Shown: positions 48,813 through 58,429 of the stretch, in pieces
Numbering within the stretch: the first letter of the stretch is position 1
Layout of the letters: every line of letters begins with the position of its first letter
Assembly (NCBI RefSeq): GCF_017352115.1
Contig: NZ_CP071448.1
Span: 5,329,001-5,393,000 of the forward strand
Source of the DNA: Flavobacterium endoglycinae
GTDB taxonomy: Bacteria > Bacteroidota > Bacteroidia > Flavobacteriales > Flavobacteriaceae
Reading direction: 5' to 3'
DNA length: 64,000 bases
Translations under genes and position numbers: made by a program
The notes under the pieces: generated by a model
What the model saw: only the letters and a program-made list of their open reading frames with translations
Told to the model about the DNA's origin: nothing
The model's database searches: none

Positions 48813-50951
48813 ATGGATTTTTACAAAAAACTTTCACCTTTTTACAATCTTGCGATTTTTTACTTTGTGATCAGTTTTATATTGCGAATTGTTCTTTTCT
48901 TTCATCCTATAACACAGACTTCATTTACTTTTTCTGAAAGCCTGAAAATCTTTAGTTTAGGATTAATTTCTGATTTCTTCGTATTTATAATTGCCAGCGG
49001 TTTTCTTTGGCTGTATTTGATTTTTATTTCTAATTCTAAATACAATAAACCAACTGGTTACATCATTCTGGCATTTTTATGCGGTTTGTTTATTTATGCC
49101 GCGTCAGGAAAAAGCATTTTTGATGAATATGGCGGGGCTTTGCCTAAAATTGTCATGATTTTTATCGGAATTAAAACAGTACTTTTTGCAGCTTTATTAT
49201 TTCTTCCGCAGTTAAGAAGCAAAATTAGGTTTGGTCTTTTTGTTTTTGTGATTTTCCTGTATGTTTTGCTTATTCTTCAAAATGGTTTAAGTGAATATTT
49301 TTTCTGGAACGAATTTGGAGTAAAATACAACTTTATTGCGGTAAACTATCTTATTTACACCAATGAAGTTATTGGAAACATCATGCAGTCGTACCCAGTA
49401 GTTCCCATTTTTTCAGCATTATTTCTTATAACAGCTGTTATTACTTATTTTATTGTAAAAAGTTCTAAAAATTATTTAACCGCTATTCCAAGTTTCCGTG
49501 AGAAGTTAAAAATAAGCATTCTTTATATTGGTTTGTTTTTAGTTTCATTAATTGCAATTCCAGATTTGGCAAAAACAGAAAATTCTAAAAATGTTTTTGT
49601 TAATGAATTACAATCGAACGGATTATATAAATTTTATTTAGCGTTTCAAAATAGCAAATTAGATTATTTCGAGTTTTACAAAACAATGCCGGAACAAAAA
49701 GCTTTTGCTATTCTAAAACAGCAGATGCCATCAATTACTGGAGAAAATACCGTACAGCAAATTAAAAATGATTCAACAGAAAATCGAAAAAATGTTGTTT
49801 TAATTACCATTGAAAGTCTAAGTGCCGATTTTATGAAAATGTATGGCAATACTCAAAATATTACTCCGTTTTTAGACAGCTTATCACAAAAAAGCCTTGT
49901 TTTTACGAATGTATACGCGGCAGGAAACAGAACTGTACGCGGACTTGAAGCGGTAACTTTGTGTCTGCCTCCAACTGCTGGGGAAAGCGTGGTAAAAAGA
50001 GAAGACAATAAAAACAAATTTTCTACAGGAGCAGTTTTTAAACAAAAAGGATATAATGTGAAATTCCTTTACGGCGGTGATGCTTTTTTCGACAACATGC
50101 AGGATTTTTATTCTGGAAATGGTTATCAGATTGTAGACAAATCGAGTTTCAAACCTGAAGAAATTACATTTTCGAATGTTTGGGGTGTCTGTGACGAAGA
50201 TATGTACCACAAAGCTATTAATGTGATGAATGCCGAATCTAAAGAAAACAAGCCATTCTTTAATCATATTATGACGGTAAGCAATCATAGACCATTTACG
50301 TATCCTGAAAATAAAATTGATATTCCAGGAAACATTAAATCTCGTGACGGCGGTGTAAAATATACAGATTATGCTTTAAGAAAATTCTTTGAAATGGCCG
50401 AAAAACAACCGTGGTATAAAAATACCGTTTTTGTAATCGTAGCCGATCATTGTGCTTCGAGTGCCGGAAAAACTCAACTTCCGCTGGATAAATACAGAAT
50501 TCCAGCTTTAATTTTCAGTCCAGATATGAAACCTGAAAAGTATTCAAAATTAATGTCACAAATTGATCTCATGCCCACTCTTTTTGGTTTACTTAATTTT
50601 GATTACGAAAGTAAATTCTATGGACATGATGTTTTTAAAGCAGATTATCAGCCAAGAGCATTTATTGCAACTTATCAGGATTTAGGGCTTATAAAAGACA
50701 ATGTACTAACCATTTTATCACCGAAACAACAAATAAAACAGTTTGAGTTAAAACTAAATCCGAAGGATAACGTTTCACCAGAATGCCAGATTTATTATGA
50801 TGAAATTCCTTTGAAGTCACAAAAAACTGATTTGGTTAATCAAACCGTTTCTTATTATCAATCAGCTTCTTATTTATTAAAAGAAAAAGAATACCAGTTC
50901 AATGATTTAAGTTCGAGAGCTAAAAACGGTAAGTTATATGCAAAAGACTAA
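48813..50951 (+). CDS. LTA synthase family sulfatase-fold membrane transferase
   Basis: 712 residues. Five hydrophobic segments lie in about 12-250. The extracytoplasmic sulfatase-fold domain follows, with the metal ligand Glu334 (ITIES), nucleophile Thr374 (AGNRTVRGLE), His492 (SNHRPF) and Asp545-His546 (VADHCAS). Members move glycerophosphate or phosphoethanolamine onto lipids or glycans. In a Gram-negative host lipoteichoic acid is absent, so an EptA-like or capsule/lipid modification is more likely. It is divergent from a two-component system and preceded by the box array, which suggests direct control. Confidence 0.88.
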   Translation: MDFYKKLSPFYNLAIFYFVISFILRIVLFFHPITQTSFTFSESLKIFSLGLISDFFVFIIASGFLWLYLIFISNSKYNKPTGYIILAFLCGLFIYAASGKSIFDEYGGALPKIVMIFIGIKTVLFAALLFLPQLRSKIRFGLFVFVIFLYVLLILQNGLSEYFFWNEFGVKYNFIAVNYLIYTNEVIGNIMQSYPVVPIFSALFLITAVITYFIVKSSKNYLTAIPSFREKLKISILYIGLFLVSLIAIPDLAKTENSKNVFVNELQSNGLYKFYLAFQNSKLDYFEFYKTMPEQKAFAILKQQMPSITGENTVQQIKNDSTENRKNVVLITIESLSADFMKMYGNTQNITPFLDSLSQKSLVFTNVYAAGNRTVRGLEAVTLCLPPTAGESVVKREDNKNKFSTGAVFKQKGYNVKFLYGGDAFFDNMQDFYSGNGYQIVDKSSFKPEEITFSNVWGVCDEDMYHKAINVMNAESKENKPFFNHIMTVSNHRPFTYPENKIDIPGNIKSRDGGVKYTDYALRKFFEMAEKQPWYKNTVFVIVADHCASSAGKTQLPLDKYRIPALIFSPDMKPEKYSKLMSQIDLMPTLFGLLNFDYESKFYGHDVFKADYQPRAFIATYQDLGLIKDNVLTILSPKQQIKQFELKLNPKDNVSPECQIYYDEIPLKSQKTDLVNQTVSYYQSASYLLKEKEYQFNDLSSRAKNGKLYAKD

Positions 50952-50991
50952 ACATCATATTTGATCATTCTTGCGAAGGATTTATTAATTA

Positions 50992-51026
50992 AAAACCCTC
51001 AAGTTCTTATAGAATTTGAGGGTTTT
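50992..51026 (+). terminator. Terminator of the LTA-synthase-like gene
   Basis: AAAACCCTCAA (50992-51002) pairs with TTGAGGGTTTT (51016-51026) with an inner helix. Confidence 0.75.
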
Positions 51027-51078
51027 AAGTTTTAATCTCCTAAACTGAAAACTAAAAACGGAGACTGAAGACTTTTAT

Positions 51079-52077
51079 TTAGTCGTTTTGATTTTTCATT
51101 CCGAAAAGATCTCCGCTTTGAAATAATTTTAAATCATCTTTTAAAGATTGATTGTTTCTTTGTGTAACTGATGCTGCATCTAAATCACTTAAATCAGGTT
51201 TTCCAGCATTTACCCAAGCAGTATACCAAAAACTTGCTGTTGCAGAAATTGCTTTCTTCATTTGGCTTTCCACCATTCCGTTTAAGTCTTTGTGTAATTT
51301 TTCAGCATATTTATCAGAGAAAACAGCTGTATTGTATTTGCTCTTCTGAATTTTCCCTTCAGCATCCATTTTAAACACTTCATTTTCTGGAGTTGAAGTT
51401 CTTAGTTTTTTATCAATATCTAATAATGGTTGTGCTAAGCTGTGAGTATCATTAATCATATCCCAAACTGCTTTATGCACATCAGGATAGTATTGTGCTT
51501 CAGGAACATTTAATTTGTAGTTTTTAACAAATAACTCTGGCAATCTGCTTTCCCAAAGTGAGTGAATTCCTTTCTGATCGCTTAATTGTCCGTCGTGATT
51601 GGCAGAAGTATGCAGCGGCATATGGGCATCTCCAACATAATGACCTAAATCGGCAGCAAGAAATAAAATCTCAGCTCGGTTTTTATCTTTAAATGCTTTA
51701 GTTAATTTGGCCATCATATCTTCAATATACCAAGGCAAGATGCCGTTGTCGCTCAAAAATTTAGCATCATATTTTTGTTTTGCTTCTTCCAATGTCTGCG
51801 GATAACTGCTTGCATCGCCAAAGTTTTCCATATCAAAATAATGTCTTGGACCTTCTTCTTTGTAGCTTAATGCATATTTACGAATATCAGGAACAGAAGC
51901 TTCCTGAGTAATAAAATCAATGTGATTGTAAAAGAAAACCTGAAGAGGTTTAGGTAAAGCCATTACAGCTGCTTTGTTAATACGTTCATGGCCTACAATT
52001 CCCCATGACAAGGTAAAAAAACCAATAATTAATGCACAGAACGTGATTAATTTTGGCCTCATTTTGAAGTTTTTCAT
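51079..52077 (-). CDS. Secreted S1/P1-nuclease-like zinc phosphodiesterase (phospholipase C-like)
   Basis: 332 residues with a signal peptide to about residue 24. The mature protein begins with Trp25, as zinc S1/P1 nucleases do (SWGIVGH). Zinc ligand candidates line up with nuclease P1: W25, H30, D64, H79, H146, D150, H156 and H172. Glu176 replaces the last Asp. The spacing also fits the zinc-dependent phospholipase C family, which shares the fold, so the substrate may be nucleic acid or lipid. The start could also be the ATG at 52062. Confidence 0.82.
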   Translation of the reverse strand: MKNFKMRPKLITFCALIIGFFTLSWGIVGHERINKAAVMALPKPLQVFFYNHIDFITQEASVPDIRKYALSYKEEGPRHYFDMENFGDASSYPQTLEEAKQKYDAKFLSDNGILPWYIEDMMAKLTKAFKDKNRAEILFLAADLGHYVGDAHMPLHTSANHDGQLSDQKGIHSLWESRLPELFVKNYKLNVPEAQYYPDVHKAVWDMINDTHSLAQPLLDIDKKLRTSTPENEVFKMDAEGKIQKSKYNTAVFSDKYAEKLHKDLNGMVESQMKKAISATASFWYTAWVNAGKPDLSDLDAASVTQRNNQSLKDDLKLFQSGDLFGMKNQND

Positions 52078-52097
52078 TTTTGTACTTTATTAGGATA

Positions 52098-52105
52098 CAA
52101 ACTTA
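52098..52105 (-). promoter_or_regulatory. -7 element of the S1/P1-like gene
   Basis: Minus-strand TAAGTTTG, 21 bp upstream of the ATG at 52077. Confidence 0.55.
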
Positions 52106-52215
52106 CTATATTTAAGGAAAATTCAAAACAACCGTGTTTAGTTTATGGTAATTTAGTTTTTTATGATTTTTAAACCCCATAAGCAGCATAAGTTCACATT
52201 AACAATCATTTTCTT

Positions 52216-52223
52216 TATCTTTG
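52216..52223 (+). promoter_or_regulatory. -7 element of the secreted 316-residue protein
   Basis: TATCTTTG, 19 bp upstream of the ATG at 52243. Confidence 0.55.
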
Positions 52224-52242
52224 TTTTTATAAATACCATTTT

Positions 52243-53193
52243 ATGCGCCCTATTATACTAAGCTTTGTTTTGCTTACTTCTTTTTTCTGTTTCGCCCAAG
52301 AAGCCGACATAAAACTTAAAAATGTTAGTGACACTATTCTAAATCCAAAGAGAATTCTTAAAATCGCTGATCCGCTGGATGGTGTTAAAACAATGCAGAA
52401 GTTATTTCCTGGAAGTTTAAATCGTTTTTCTGATAAAAATACTTTTATAAGCTGGAAGTGCCAATCATGTAAACCTTCAACTTTTCTAGATGTAAACGGT
52501 GTGGAAGGTGACCAGTTATTTCCTTATACCGATGGTGTCGCCACAAGACTTTTAGCCAATATTGATTATTCTGATTCAAAGGGAAATCAATTCAAAATAT
52601 TAGCTTTCAATCATTCTGTTCATGACGAAGATGGTTTACAAACCGGACGTTTTTCTGGCGGTTTGCTTGGTTTAGCCAAATTTGCCAAAAATGGTAATGT
52701 CTGGGAAATGAGATCATTTCAGCCTGCTGTTGCTGCATTTGGAGCTTTTGCTCAATCTCCAACGCCAAAACTAGTTGAAATTGGAGAAGATCAATTTGCT
52801 TTTACGTTAATACATGCAAATGGCGGCGCTGGCGGTGCTTACGAAGGTTATCTTTATCTTGTTGCAGGTTTTGATGGCAAATACCAGCCAATTTTAGAAG
52901 CTAATAATTATCAGTTAACGAATTCTTCCTTTATTTCATGGTCAGGATCGTATACAGTTGTAAATGATTCTGCTAAAAAGCATTTTAGAGATATTATTAT
53001 TAAAACAAAAGGATCATACAACAAAGCTGCCAGAGCTAAAGATGATTTTGATGTTGAATTTCCTGAGGAAATAGCAGAAATGGGAAAAACAAAAAAATCA
53101 TTTAATTTTGAAATTGAACGACGTTTTTCGTTTAAGGGAAAATCATATAAATTGATTGATAAACCTGTTGTGAAATTTTCAAACGTAAAATAA
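52243..53193 (+). CDS. Secreted protein of unknown function
   Basis: 316 residues with a signal peptide cleaved near CFAQ (about residue 19). No recognised domain. A CxxC (KCQSCKP) and a Gly-rich HANGGAGGAYEGYLYLVAG segment are notable. Predicted beta-rich, with regular YTVVNDS and KGKSYKLIDKP strands. It is convergent with the YeiH gene: the two stop codons abut with no base between them. The absence of a terminator here means the transcripts may overlap. Confidence 0.65.
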   Translation: MRPIILSFVLLTSFFCFAQEADIKLKNVSDTILNPKRILKIADPLDGVKTMQKLFPGSLNRFSDKNTFISWKCQSCKPSTFLDVNGVEGDQLFPYTDGVATRLLANIDYSDSKGNQFKILAFNHSVHDEDGLQTGRFSGGLLGLAKFAKNGNVWEMRSFQPAVAAFGAFAQSPTPKLVEIGEDQFAFTLIHANGGAGGAYEGYLYLVAGFDGKYQPILEANNYQLTNSSFISWSGSYTVVNDSAKKHFRDIIIKTKGSYNKAARAKDDFDVEFPEEIAEMGKTKKSFNFEIERRFSFKGKSYKLIDKPVVKFSNVK

Positions 53194-54159
53194 TCAACCA
53201 AAATAAAGAATTGATACTAACGCTAAAGCTGCAATAAAAATCCAAAGAAAAATTCCCTGCAATAAAGGCTTCACTCCTACTGATTTTAAAGTATTTATAT
53301 TTAATGTTGCCCCAATTAAAAACAGTGTTATAGTCAATCCGATTTTAGCAACATTTACCACATAAGGGGCAAAAACTGAAACTTTGGGAACATATGAATT
53401 CAGAAGCATTGCCAATATAAACAATCCAATAAAATACGGAATTTTGATTTTACTGCTTTTGTTTTTAAAAATTACAGCGGTTAAAAGTGAGATGGGAATA
53501 ATCCATAAAGCTCTTGCTAATTTTACAGTTGTGGCGATTTGTAAAGCTTCGGCTCCGTATTTATTGGCTGCACCTACTACCGAACTTGTATCGTGAATTG
53601 CAATGGCGCACCATATTCCGAAATCTTTTTGTGACAAACCAAGCTGATGCCCAATAAATGGGAAAGCAAATAATGCAATAGAATTCAGTATGAAAATCAC
53701 ACCCAAAGCTATTGAAGTTTGGTTTTCATTAGATTTAATCACTGGAGATATCGCTGCAATAGCACTTCCGCCGCAGATTGCAGTTCCGCATGAAATTAAA
53801 TGCGATGTATTTTTCTCCGTTTTGAGCCATTTTCCCAACAGAAAACCAAAAATCAGTGTACTGAAAATAGAAGCTATAGTTAATACAAAACCTTCTTTTC
53901 CAGCAGAAAATGCGTTTGATGCATTCATTCCAAAACCAAGACCTACCACAGAAAATTGCAGTAAAAACGTGATTGCTTTATGATTGAATTCGATAAATGG
54001 ATTTCCAAATACATTTACCATTACCACTCCAATTAACAAGGCAACTGGAGGAGAAATTATCGAAGCGAAACACAGCAATAGTATAACAATAAAAATTGCC
54101 CGCTGTAAATAATGATTAATTTCAAATAATTGTGATGCTACGTGCTGACTTGTTTTCAA
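53194..54159 (-). CDS. YeiH-family putative anion exporter
   Basis: 321 residues, about ten membrane helices. Signature segments are FGNPFIEFNHKAITFLLQFSVVGLGFGMN, HLISCGTAICGGSAIAAISPVIKSNE, and WCAIAIHDTSSVVGAAN. The family is proposed to export sulfite, sulfate or related organic anions; the substrate is unproven. No ATG fits the start; a TTG at 54159 gives a normal N-terminus. It lies 74 bp downstream of a LysR regulator on the same strand, which is unusual since LysR genes are mostly divergent from their targets. Confidence 0.85.
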   Translation of the reverse strand: MKTSQHVASQLFEINHYLQRAIFIVILLLCFASIISPPVALLIGVVMVNVFGNPFIEFNHKAITFLLQFSVVGLGFGMNASNAFSAGKEGFVLTIASIFSTLIFGFLLGKWLKTEKNTSHLISCGTAICGGSAIAAISPVIKSNENQTSIALGVIFILNSIALFAFPFIGHQLGLSQKDFGIWCAIAIHDTSSVVGAANKYGAEALQIATTVKLARALWIIPISLLTAVIFKNKSSKIKIPYFIGLFILAMLLNSYVPKVSVFAPYVVNVAKIGLTITLFLIGATLNINTLKSVGVKPLLQGIFLWIFIAALALVSILYFG

Positions 54160-54233
54160 AATAGGATAATGTATAATTACCCTGCAAAGTTCTGATGTTT
54201 ATGTGTGATTCGCCAATCGTAAAATACAATCCG

Positions 54234-55130
54234 CTATAACTTCAAGTTATAATGAGATGATATATTCTGAATAAACAATTCTGATAAAGGATCTGATTTT
54301 CCTAATAAAGTAATGATGTAAAAGTATCTTTCAATTGCCATATTCTCTACATCCAAAACAATCAATTCTTTATTTTTCAATTCTTTGCTTACTGCGTGAA
54401 TGGACATAAAAGCAAAACAGTCAGAATTTAGCAAATAAGATTTTATACTTTCTGTGCTTCCCAACTGCATTTCAATCTCTAAATCAGAAAGTTTTAAATT
54501 TATGTTTTTTAGAGCAAATTCTATAACTTCAAGTGTTCCTGATCCACGTTCGCGGGTGATGAACTTCATTGATTTTAAATCATTTACTGAGATTTCATTC
54601 TTCTTAGCAAACGGATTTTTATTACTGCAAACCAGAACTAATTCGTCTTTTAAAAATGGAATGTATTTTATAGATTGATTTTTAGATTGTCCTTCAACAA
54701 TTCCTATTTCTATTTCTTTGTTAATCAAAGCATTTTCAATCTGCTCTGTATTCCCGTTCAATAAATTGACTTTTATATCTTTTTGTTTTTGATGGAAACG
54801 AGCTAAAACGGGAGAAATGATATACTGCGAGATAGTTGTACTGGCTCCAAGCCTTAATAATCCTTGACGTTCACTGATAAAAGAACTCATTTCGAAATCT
54901 ATTTCACGGTAAATTTCAAAGATTTCTTTGGTATGTTTTAAAAGAATTTCTCCGGCAAGAGTTAAAGCGATTTTAGAGCCATTACGTTCAAATAACTTGG
55001 TTTTATAAGCTTCTTCAAGTTCTTGAATATGTTTTGAAACGGCAGGCTGTGTAATATACAATTCAGTTGCAGCCTTAGTAAAGTTGAGACGAAGTGCAAC
55101 GGTGTAAAATACTTTTAGCCTGAAATCCAT
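54234..55130 (-). CDS. LysR family transcriptional regulator
   Basis: 298 residues, normal length. N-terminal winged helix (RLNFTKAATELYITQPAVSKHIQELEE) and a C-terminal type 2 periplasmic-binding-protein ligand domain (about 90-290). It probably controls the adjacent YeiH gene, as CysB/Cbl-like partners of YeiH do elsewhere. The ligand is unknown. It follows the VWA gene by 76 bp. Confidence 0.9.
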   Translation of the reverse strand: MDFRLKVFYTVALRLNFTKAATELYITQPAVSKHIQELEEAYKTKLFERNGSKIALTLAGEILLKHTKEIFEIYREIDFEMSSFISERQGLLRLGASTTISQYIISPVLARFHQKQKDIKVNLLNGNTEQIENALINKEIEIGIVEGQSKNQSIKYIPFLKDELVLVCSNKNPFAKKNEISVNDLKSMKFITRERGSGTLEVIEFALKNINLKLSDLEIEMQLGSTESIKSYLLNSDCFAFMSIHAVSKELKNKELIVLDVENMAIERYFYIITLLGKSDPLSELFIQNISSHYNLKL

Positions 55131-55206
55131 AATTTATTTTTTGTTTCAAGTTTGATGTTTCAGGTTGCAAAACTTTGAAGTTTTATCGCTCTCTGAATCT
55201 TCTTAA
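55131..55206. repeat. Partial GTTTCAAG-family element between the VWA and LysR genes
   Basis: On the minus strand AACCTGAAACATCAAACTTG then GAAAC, with ACTTCAAAGTTTTG before. One arm of the family is recognisable; the other is degenerate. Confidence 0.5.
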
Positions 55207-57234
55207 TTAAAGCAATCCATTATATTTTCTAACAAACCATTCGGTTGTTAATAAAACTGCAATTAAAATCAGTAACCAAACCCAGTCAATTATTGGAGTT
55301 TTACTGGTCACATTTTTTTCGATCGATTTGTATTCTTTATTTTCTAAAAGTGTATTAATCAAATCTTCTGCTTGGTTTTCAAAGAAAGCTTTTCCGTTGG
55401 TTTGTAAAGCCAATTGTTTGAGTTTTAAAACATCAGGATTTACAAATTGTTTTTCTATATCAAAGTCTAAAATCTCAAAATGACTGGAATATGAAGTATT
55501 TGAATTTAATTCTTTTACCGTAAAATTGTATTTTCCAGCTGTTAATCCGTCAAGGTTTACTGAAAACGAATTATTTCCTTTTAATAAATCGTAATTTTTA
55601 CTTTGTTTGGTTTCAGCATTTGTAACCGAAATGGTTAATCTTGCTTTTTCGTCAAACTCATAATTTTTATTGAAATACTGCGCATTGATTACAATTTCAT
55701 CTCCTGAATTATAGAAGTTTTCATGTGTGACCACCAATGATTTTTTAGAAGCAGAAGTTGCTAAATACTGAATTATTTTATCTACAAAAACATCATATTT
55801 TTCAAATGATTGATTGTCGACATGACTTTGCAAACGCCATTTCCAGCTGTTTTCCCCTAAAAGAAAAGCGGTTCTTTTTCCTTGATTTTCGGCAAAAGCC
55901 AATAATGGTGCATTTGTAGAAACATTTCTTATTTTGGACGAAAGTAAAACAGATACATCTCCGTTTGTTGTTATTGTTCCAAAAGCATTTTGTAATGGCG
56001 GGAAATTTTCAAAACCTATATTATCAATGGCAAATAAATTAAACTGTGATTGAAATTCAGACAAATAATCTTCAATTTGTCCACTCATTTTAAAGATCAG
56101 GTTATTCTGCTGTTGATTCAGAAAGTTAAAATCTGTACTGTTTCCAGTTATAATAAACATGTTTCTTCCAGCAGCTTTGTTGTTTTCAAAAACTTGTCTA
56201 AAAGCAGTTGTTGGCTGATACAAAACTAAAACAGAAGCTTCTTGTAACTGACTAATATCATTTGGTTTAACCAAAATTACTTTACGTTGCGCATTAACTT
56301 CTATAGAACGTTTTAATGCGGCAATATCTGGATGATTTATGGAAGAAACGATTGCAATTGTAGATTTTTGATCGATAATTTCAACCGCAAAATTTTTGAT
56401 ATTGTTATATGAATTTTTCTCTTTTGCTCCAGAAGAAATATTGGCTCTAAAAATCTGCAATCCTACTTTATCAGCAGGTAAAAGTAAATTTAAAGAAGCT
56501 GTTTTTTTTGATGGTGAGAAAGAAACTTTTTCTCTGGCTACCACTGAATTCCCTTGCGAAATTGTAAAATTGGCAGTTGTTGGTTTGGTTCCTGCATATT
56601 GCAAAAATACTTCGACAGGAAATTTATTTTTATGAAAAGCGTATTTGTTTACGTTTAACTGATTGATTTTTAAATCAAAAAAAGTGGTTGTATCTCCCAC
56701 AACCAAAGGATAAACTTTATTAGCAGGATCAAAACGATATACATAATCGTTTCCTGTAGTCTGATTTCCATCGGTAATTATTACGGTTGGAAAAGTCAGG
56801 TTTTTATTAATGCTTTTTAAATTCTTAGCAACTTCATCTAAATTGGTTTGATTTCCTTTAAAATCAAATTTATTAGATGTTTTAAAATCGGCATCGAATT
56901 GATAGGATTGAATGTCAAATTTTTCCTTTAATGCAGGATTTGAGATTAATTTCTGATATAGTTCGGCTGCTTTTTTATCTGATTTTAATGCTGTTATTGA
57001 GCTTGAATTATCTACAGCAATTGCCAAAGGAGTTTTGGTTATTTCAAGCGAGCTTTTAGAAATTATTGGGTTTATCAACAATACCAGTAATCCGAAAATC
57101 GCAAGAAAACGTAAAAAAGCCAAAAACCAAATCAGATTTGATTTGTTTTTGGCTTTGAAAAAATATTGAAAATACGACAAACCACCCGCTATTACTAAAG
57201 AAAGTAATAATAAAAGAATTGTGTTTGTAGTCAT
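55207..57234 (-). CDS. Von Willebrand factor A domain membrane protein
   Basis: 675 residues. Membrane helices at about 4-23 and 36-59 and one near the C-terminus (about 650-668). The VWA part carries the MIDAS DNSSS (about residue 90) and VIITDGNQTTG. A long periplasmic region follows. The layout matches BatA/BatB-like or aerotolerance-related Bacteroidota proteins with N-terminal double membrane segments. No MoxR ATPase gene is adjacent, so the partner is unknown. It lies 122 bp after fabG in a repeat-filled gap. Confidence 0.72.
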   Translation of the reverse strand: MTTNTILLLLLSLVIAGGLSYFQYFFKAKNKSNLIWFLAFLRFLAIFGLLVLLINPIISKSSLEITKTPLAIAVDNSSSITALKSDKKAAELYQKLISNPALKEKFDIQSYQFDADFKTSNKFDFKGNQTNLDEVAKNLKSINKNLTFPTVIITDGNQTTGNDYVYRFDPANKVYPLVVGDTTTFFDLKINQLNVNKYAFHKNKFPVEVFLQYAGTKPTTANFTISQGNSVVAREKVSFSPSKKTASLNLLLPADKVGLQIFRANISSGAKEKNSYNNIKNFAVEIIDQKSTIAIVSSINHPDIAALKRSIEVNAQRKVILVKPNDISQLQEASVLVLYQPTTAFRQVFENNKAAGRNMFIITGNSTDFNFLNQQQNNLIFKMSGQIEDYLSEFQSQFNLFAIDNIGFENFPPLQNAFGTITTNGDVSVLLSSKIRNVSTNAPLLAFAENQGKRTAFLLGENSWKWRLQSHVDNQSFEKYDVFVDKIIQYLATSASKKSLVVTHENFYNSGDEIVINAQYFNKNYEFDEKARLTISVTNAETKQSKNYDLLKGNNSFSVNLDGLTAGKYNFTVKELNSNTSYSSHFEILDFDIEKQFVNPDVLKLKQLALQTNGKAFFENQAEDLINTLLENKEYKSIEKNVTSKTPIIDWVWLLILIAVLLTTEWFVRKYNGLL

Positions 57235-57237
57235 AAT

Positions 57238-57320
57238 TTAGTATTCAGTATCAGTTTACAGTCTTCAGATTTAAAAAAGTGTTCAGTTATATCCTAGAAT
57301 CAGAATATACTGAATACTAA
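57238..57320. repeat. Quasi-palindrome between fabG and the VWA gene
   Basis: TTAGTATTCAGTAT (57238-57251) is perfectly complementary to ATACTGAATACTAA (57307-57320). The 55 bp between contain further related words such as TCAGTTTACAGTCTTCAG. Confidence 0.75.
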
Positions 57321-57356
57321 AATCTTTGAACGTTTGCTGCTTAGTACCTCAGTACG

Positions 57357-58103
57357 TTAGGTTAGCATTCCTCCGCAAACGTTAAGAACTTGTCCTGTAA
57401 CGTATGCACTCATATCAGAAGCTAAGAATAGACAAGCGTTTGCTACATCTTCTGGCGTTCCTCCACGTTTTAAAGGAATACCTTCTCTCCATCCTTTTAC
57501 TACATCTTCTGATAATTTTGCAGTCATTTCAGTTTCGATGAATCCTGGTGCAATTGCGTTACAACGAATATTACGAGACCCTAATTCAAGAGCTACTGAT
57601 TTTGTGAATCCAATTGCTCCTGCTTTTGATGCTGCATAGTTTGTTTGTCCTGCATTTCCAGAAACTCCCACTACTGAACTGATATTGATAATAGAACCAG
57701 CACGTTGTTTCAAGAAAGTTTTTTGAATAGCTTTCGTCATATTGAAAACTGACTTCAAGTTAACATCAATTACTTGATCGAAATCGGCTTCAGACATACG
57801 CATTAAAAGGTTGTCTTTTGTAATTCCGGCATTATTGATAAGAATATCTACAGTTCCAAAATCAGCTAAAACAGCATCAACAAAAGTCTGCGCTTCGTTA
57901 AAATCAGCTGCGTTTGACTGATATCCTTTTGCTTTTACTCCTAATGCATTTAACTCAGCTTCAAGAGCTTCTGCAGATGCAGCAGATGAACTATATGTAA
58001 ATGCTACATTTGCTCCGTGTTTAGCAAAAACTTCTGCAATTCCCTTACCAATTCCGCGGCTAGCGCCTGTAATGATTGCTACTTTTCCTTCTAGTAATTT
58101 CAT
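57357..58103 (-). CDS. fabG: 3-oxoacyl-ACP reductase
   Basis: 248 residues. Short-chain dehydrogenase motifs are TGASRGIGKGIAE (12-24), NNAGIT, the catalytic Ser in INISSVVG and YAASKAG with Tyr and Lys. The sequence ends CGGMLT. It reduces 3-oxoacyl-ACP with NADPH in fatty-acid elongation. FabG fits the genomic context of branched-chain fatty acid synthesis only loosely; other fab genes are absent from the window. A -7 element lies 32 bp upstream. Confidence 0.93.
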   Translation of the reverse strand: MKLLEGKVAIITGASRGIGKGIAEVFAKHGANVAFTYSSSAASAEALEAELNALGVKAKGYQSNAADFNEAQTFVDAVLADFGTVDILINNAGITKDNLLMRMSEADFDQVIDVNLKSVFNMTKAIQKTFLKQRAGSIINISSVVGVSGNAGQTNYAASKAGAIGFTKSVALELGSRNIRCNAIAPGFIETEMTAKLSEDVVKGWREGIPLKRGGTPEDVANACLFLASDMSAYVTGQVLNVCGGMLT

Positions 58104-58134
58104 ATTAAGGTATTCGTTTTTATTTTTTGAATTA

Positions 58135-58142
58135 CAAATATA
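58135..58142 (-). promoter_or_regulatory. -7 element of fabG
   Basis: Minus-strand TATATTTG, 32 bp upstream of the ATG at 58103. Confidence 0.6.
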
Positions 58143-58216
58143 GAGTATTTGGGCATTTAATAAAATTTGAAATGTAAAAAATGGCTTAGAATCTTTGTTT
58201 TCGTACCAATAAAAAA

Positions 58217-58237
58217 AGCAGCCCTAAATGGGCTGCT
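58217..58237 (-). terminator. Terminator of the SusC/SusD operon
   Basis: AGCAGCCC (58217-58224) pairs with GGGCTGCT (58230-58237) around TAAAT. On the minus strand seven T follow. Confidence 0.8.
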
Positions 58238-58367
58238 TCCTCCAAAATAAAAAAACTAAAACTAAAATTTTGATAAATGACTTTAGTTAGTCATAAAAAA
58301 TAAAAATCCTAATATTATTAATTAGCTCACATTATAATCACAATTTTAAGTTTTAATAGTTTATAGA

Positions 58368-58395
58368 AAACAGCTCAAAAGGATTTGAGCTGTTT
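58368..58395. other. Strong hairpin just after the last Sus-locus gene
   Basis: A perfect 12-bp stem pairs 58368-58379 with 58384-58395 around AGGA. No U-run follows on either strand, so it may be an RNA stabiliser or processing hairpin before the terminator at 58217-58237. The remaining bases of this 326-bp gap hold no gene. Confidence 0.6.
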
Positions 58396-58429
58396 CATTA
58401 AAATAAAATTTAAAACTAAATATTACTTG

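Noticed and set aside
48813..50951. True lipoteichoic acid synthase
   Set aside because: The host pattern is Gram-negative, which has no lipoteichoic acid. Only the superfamily is supported.
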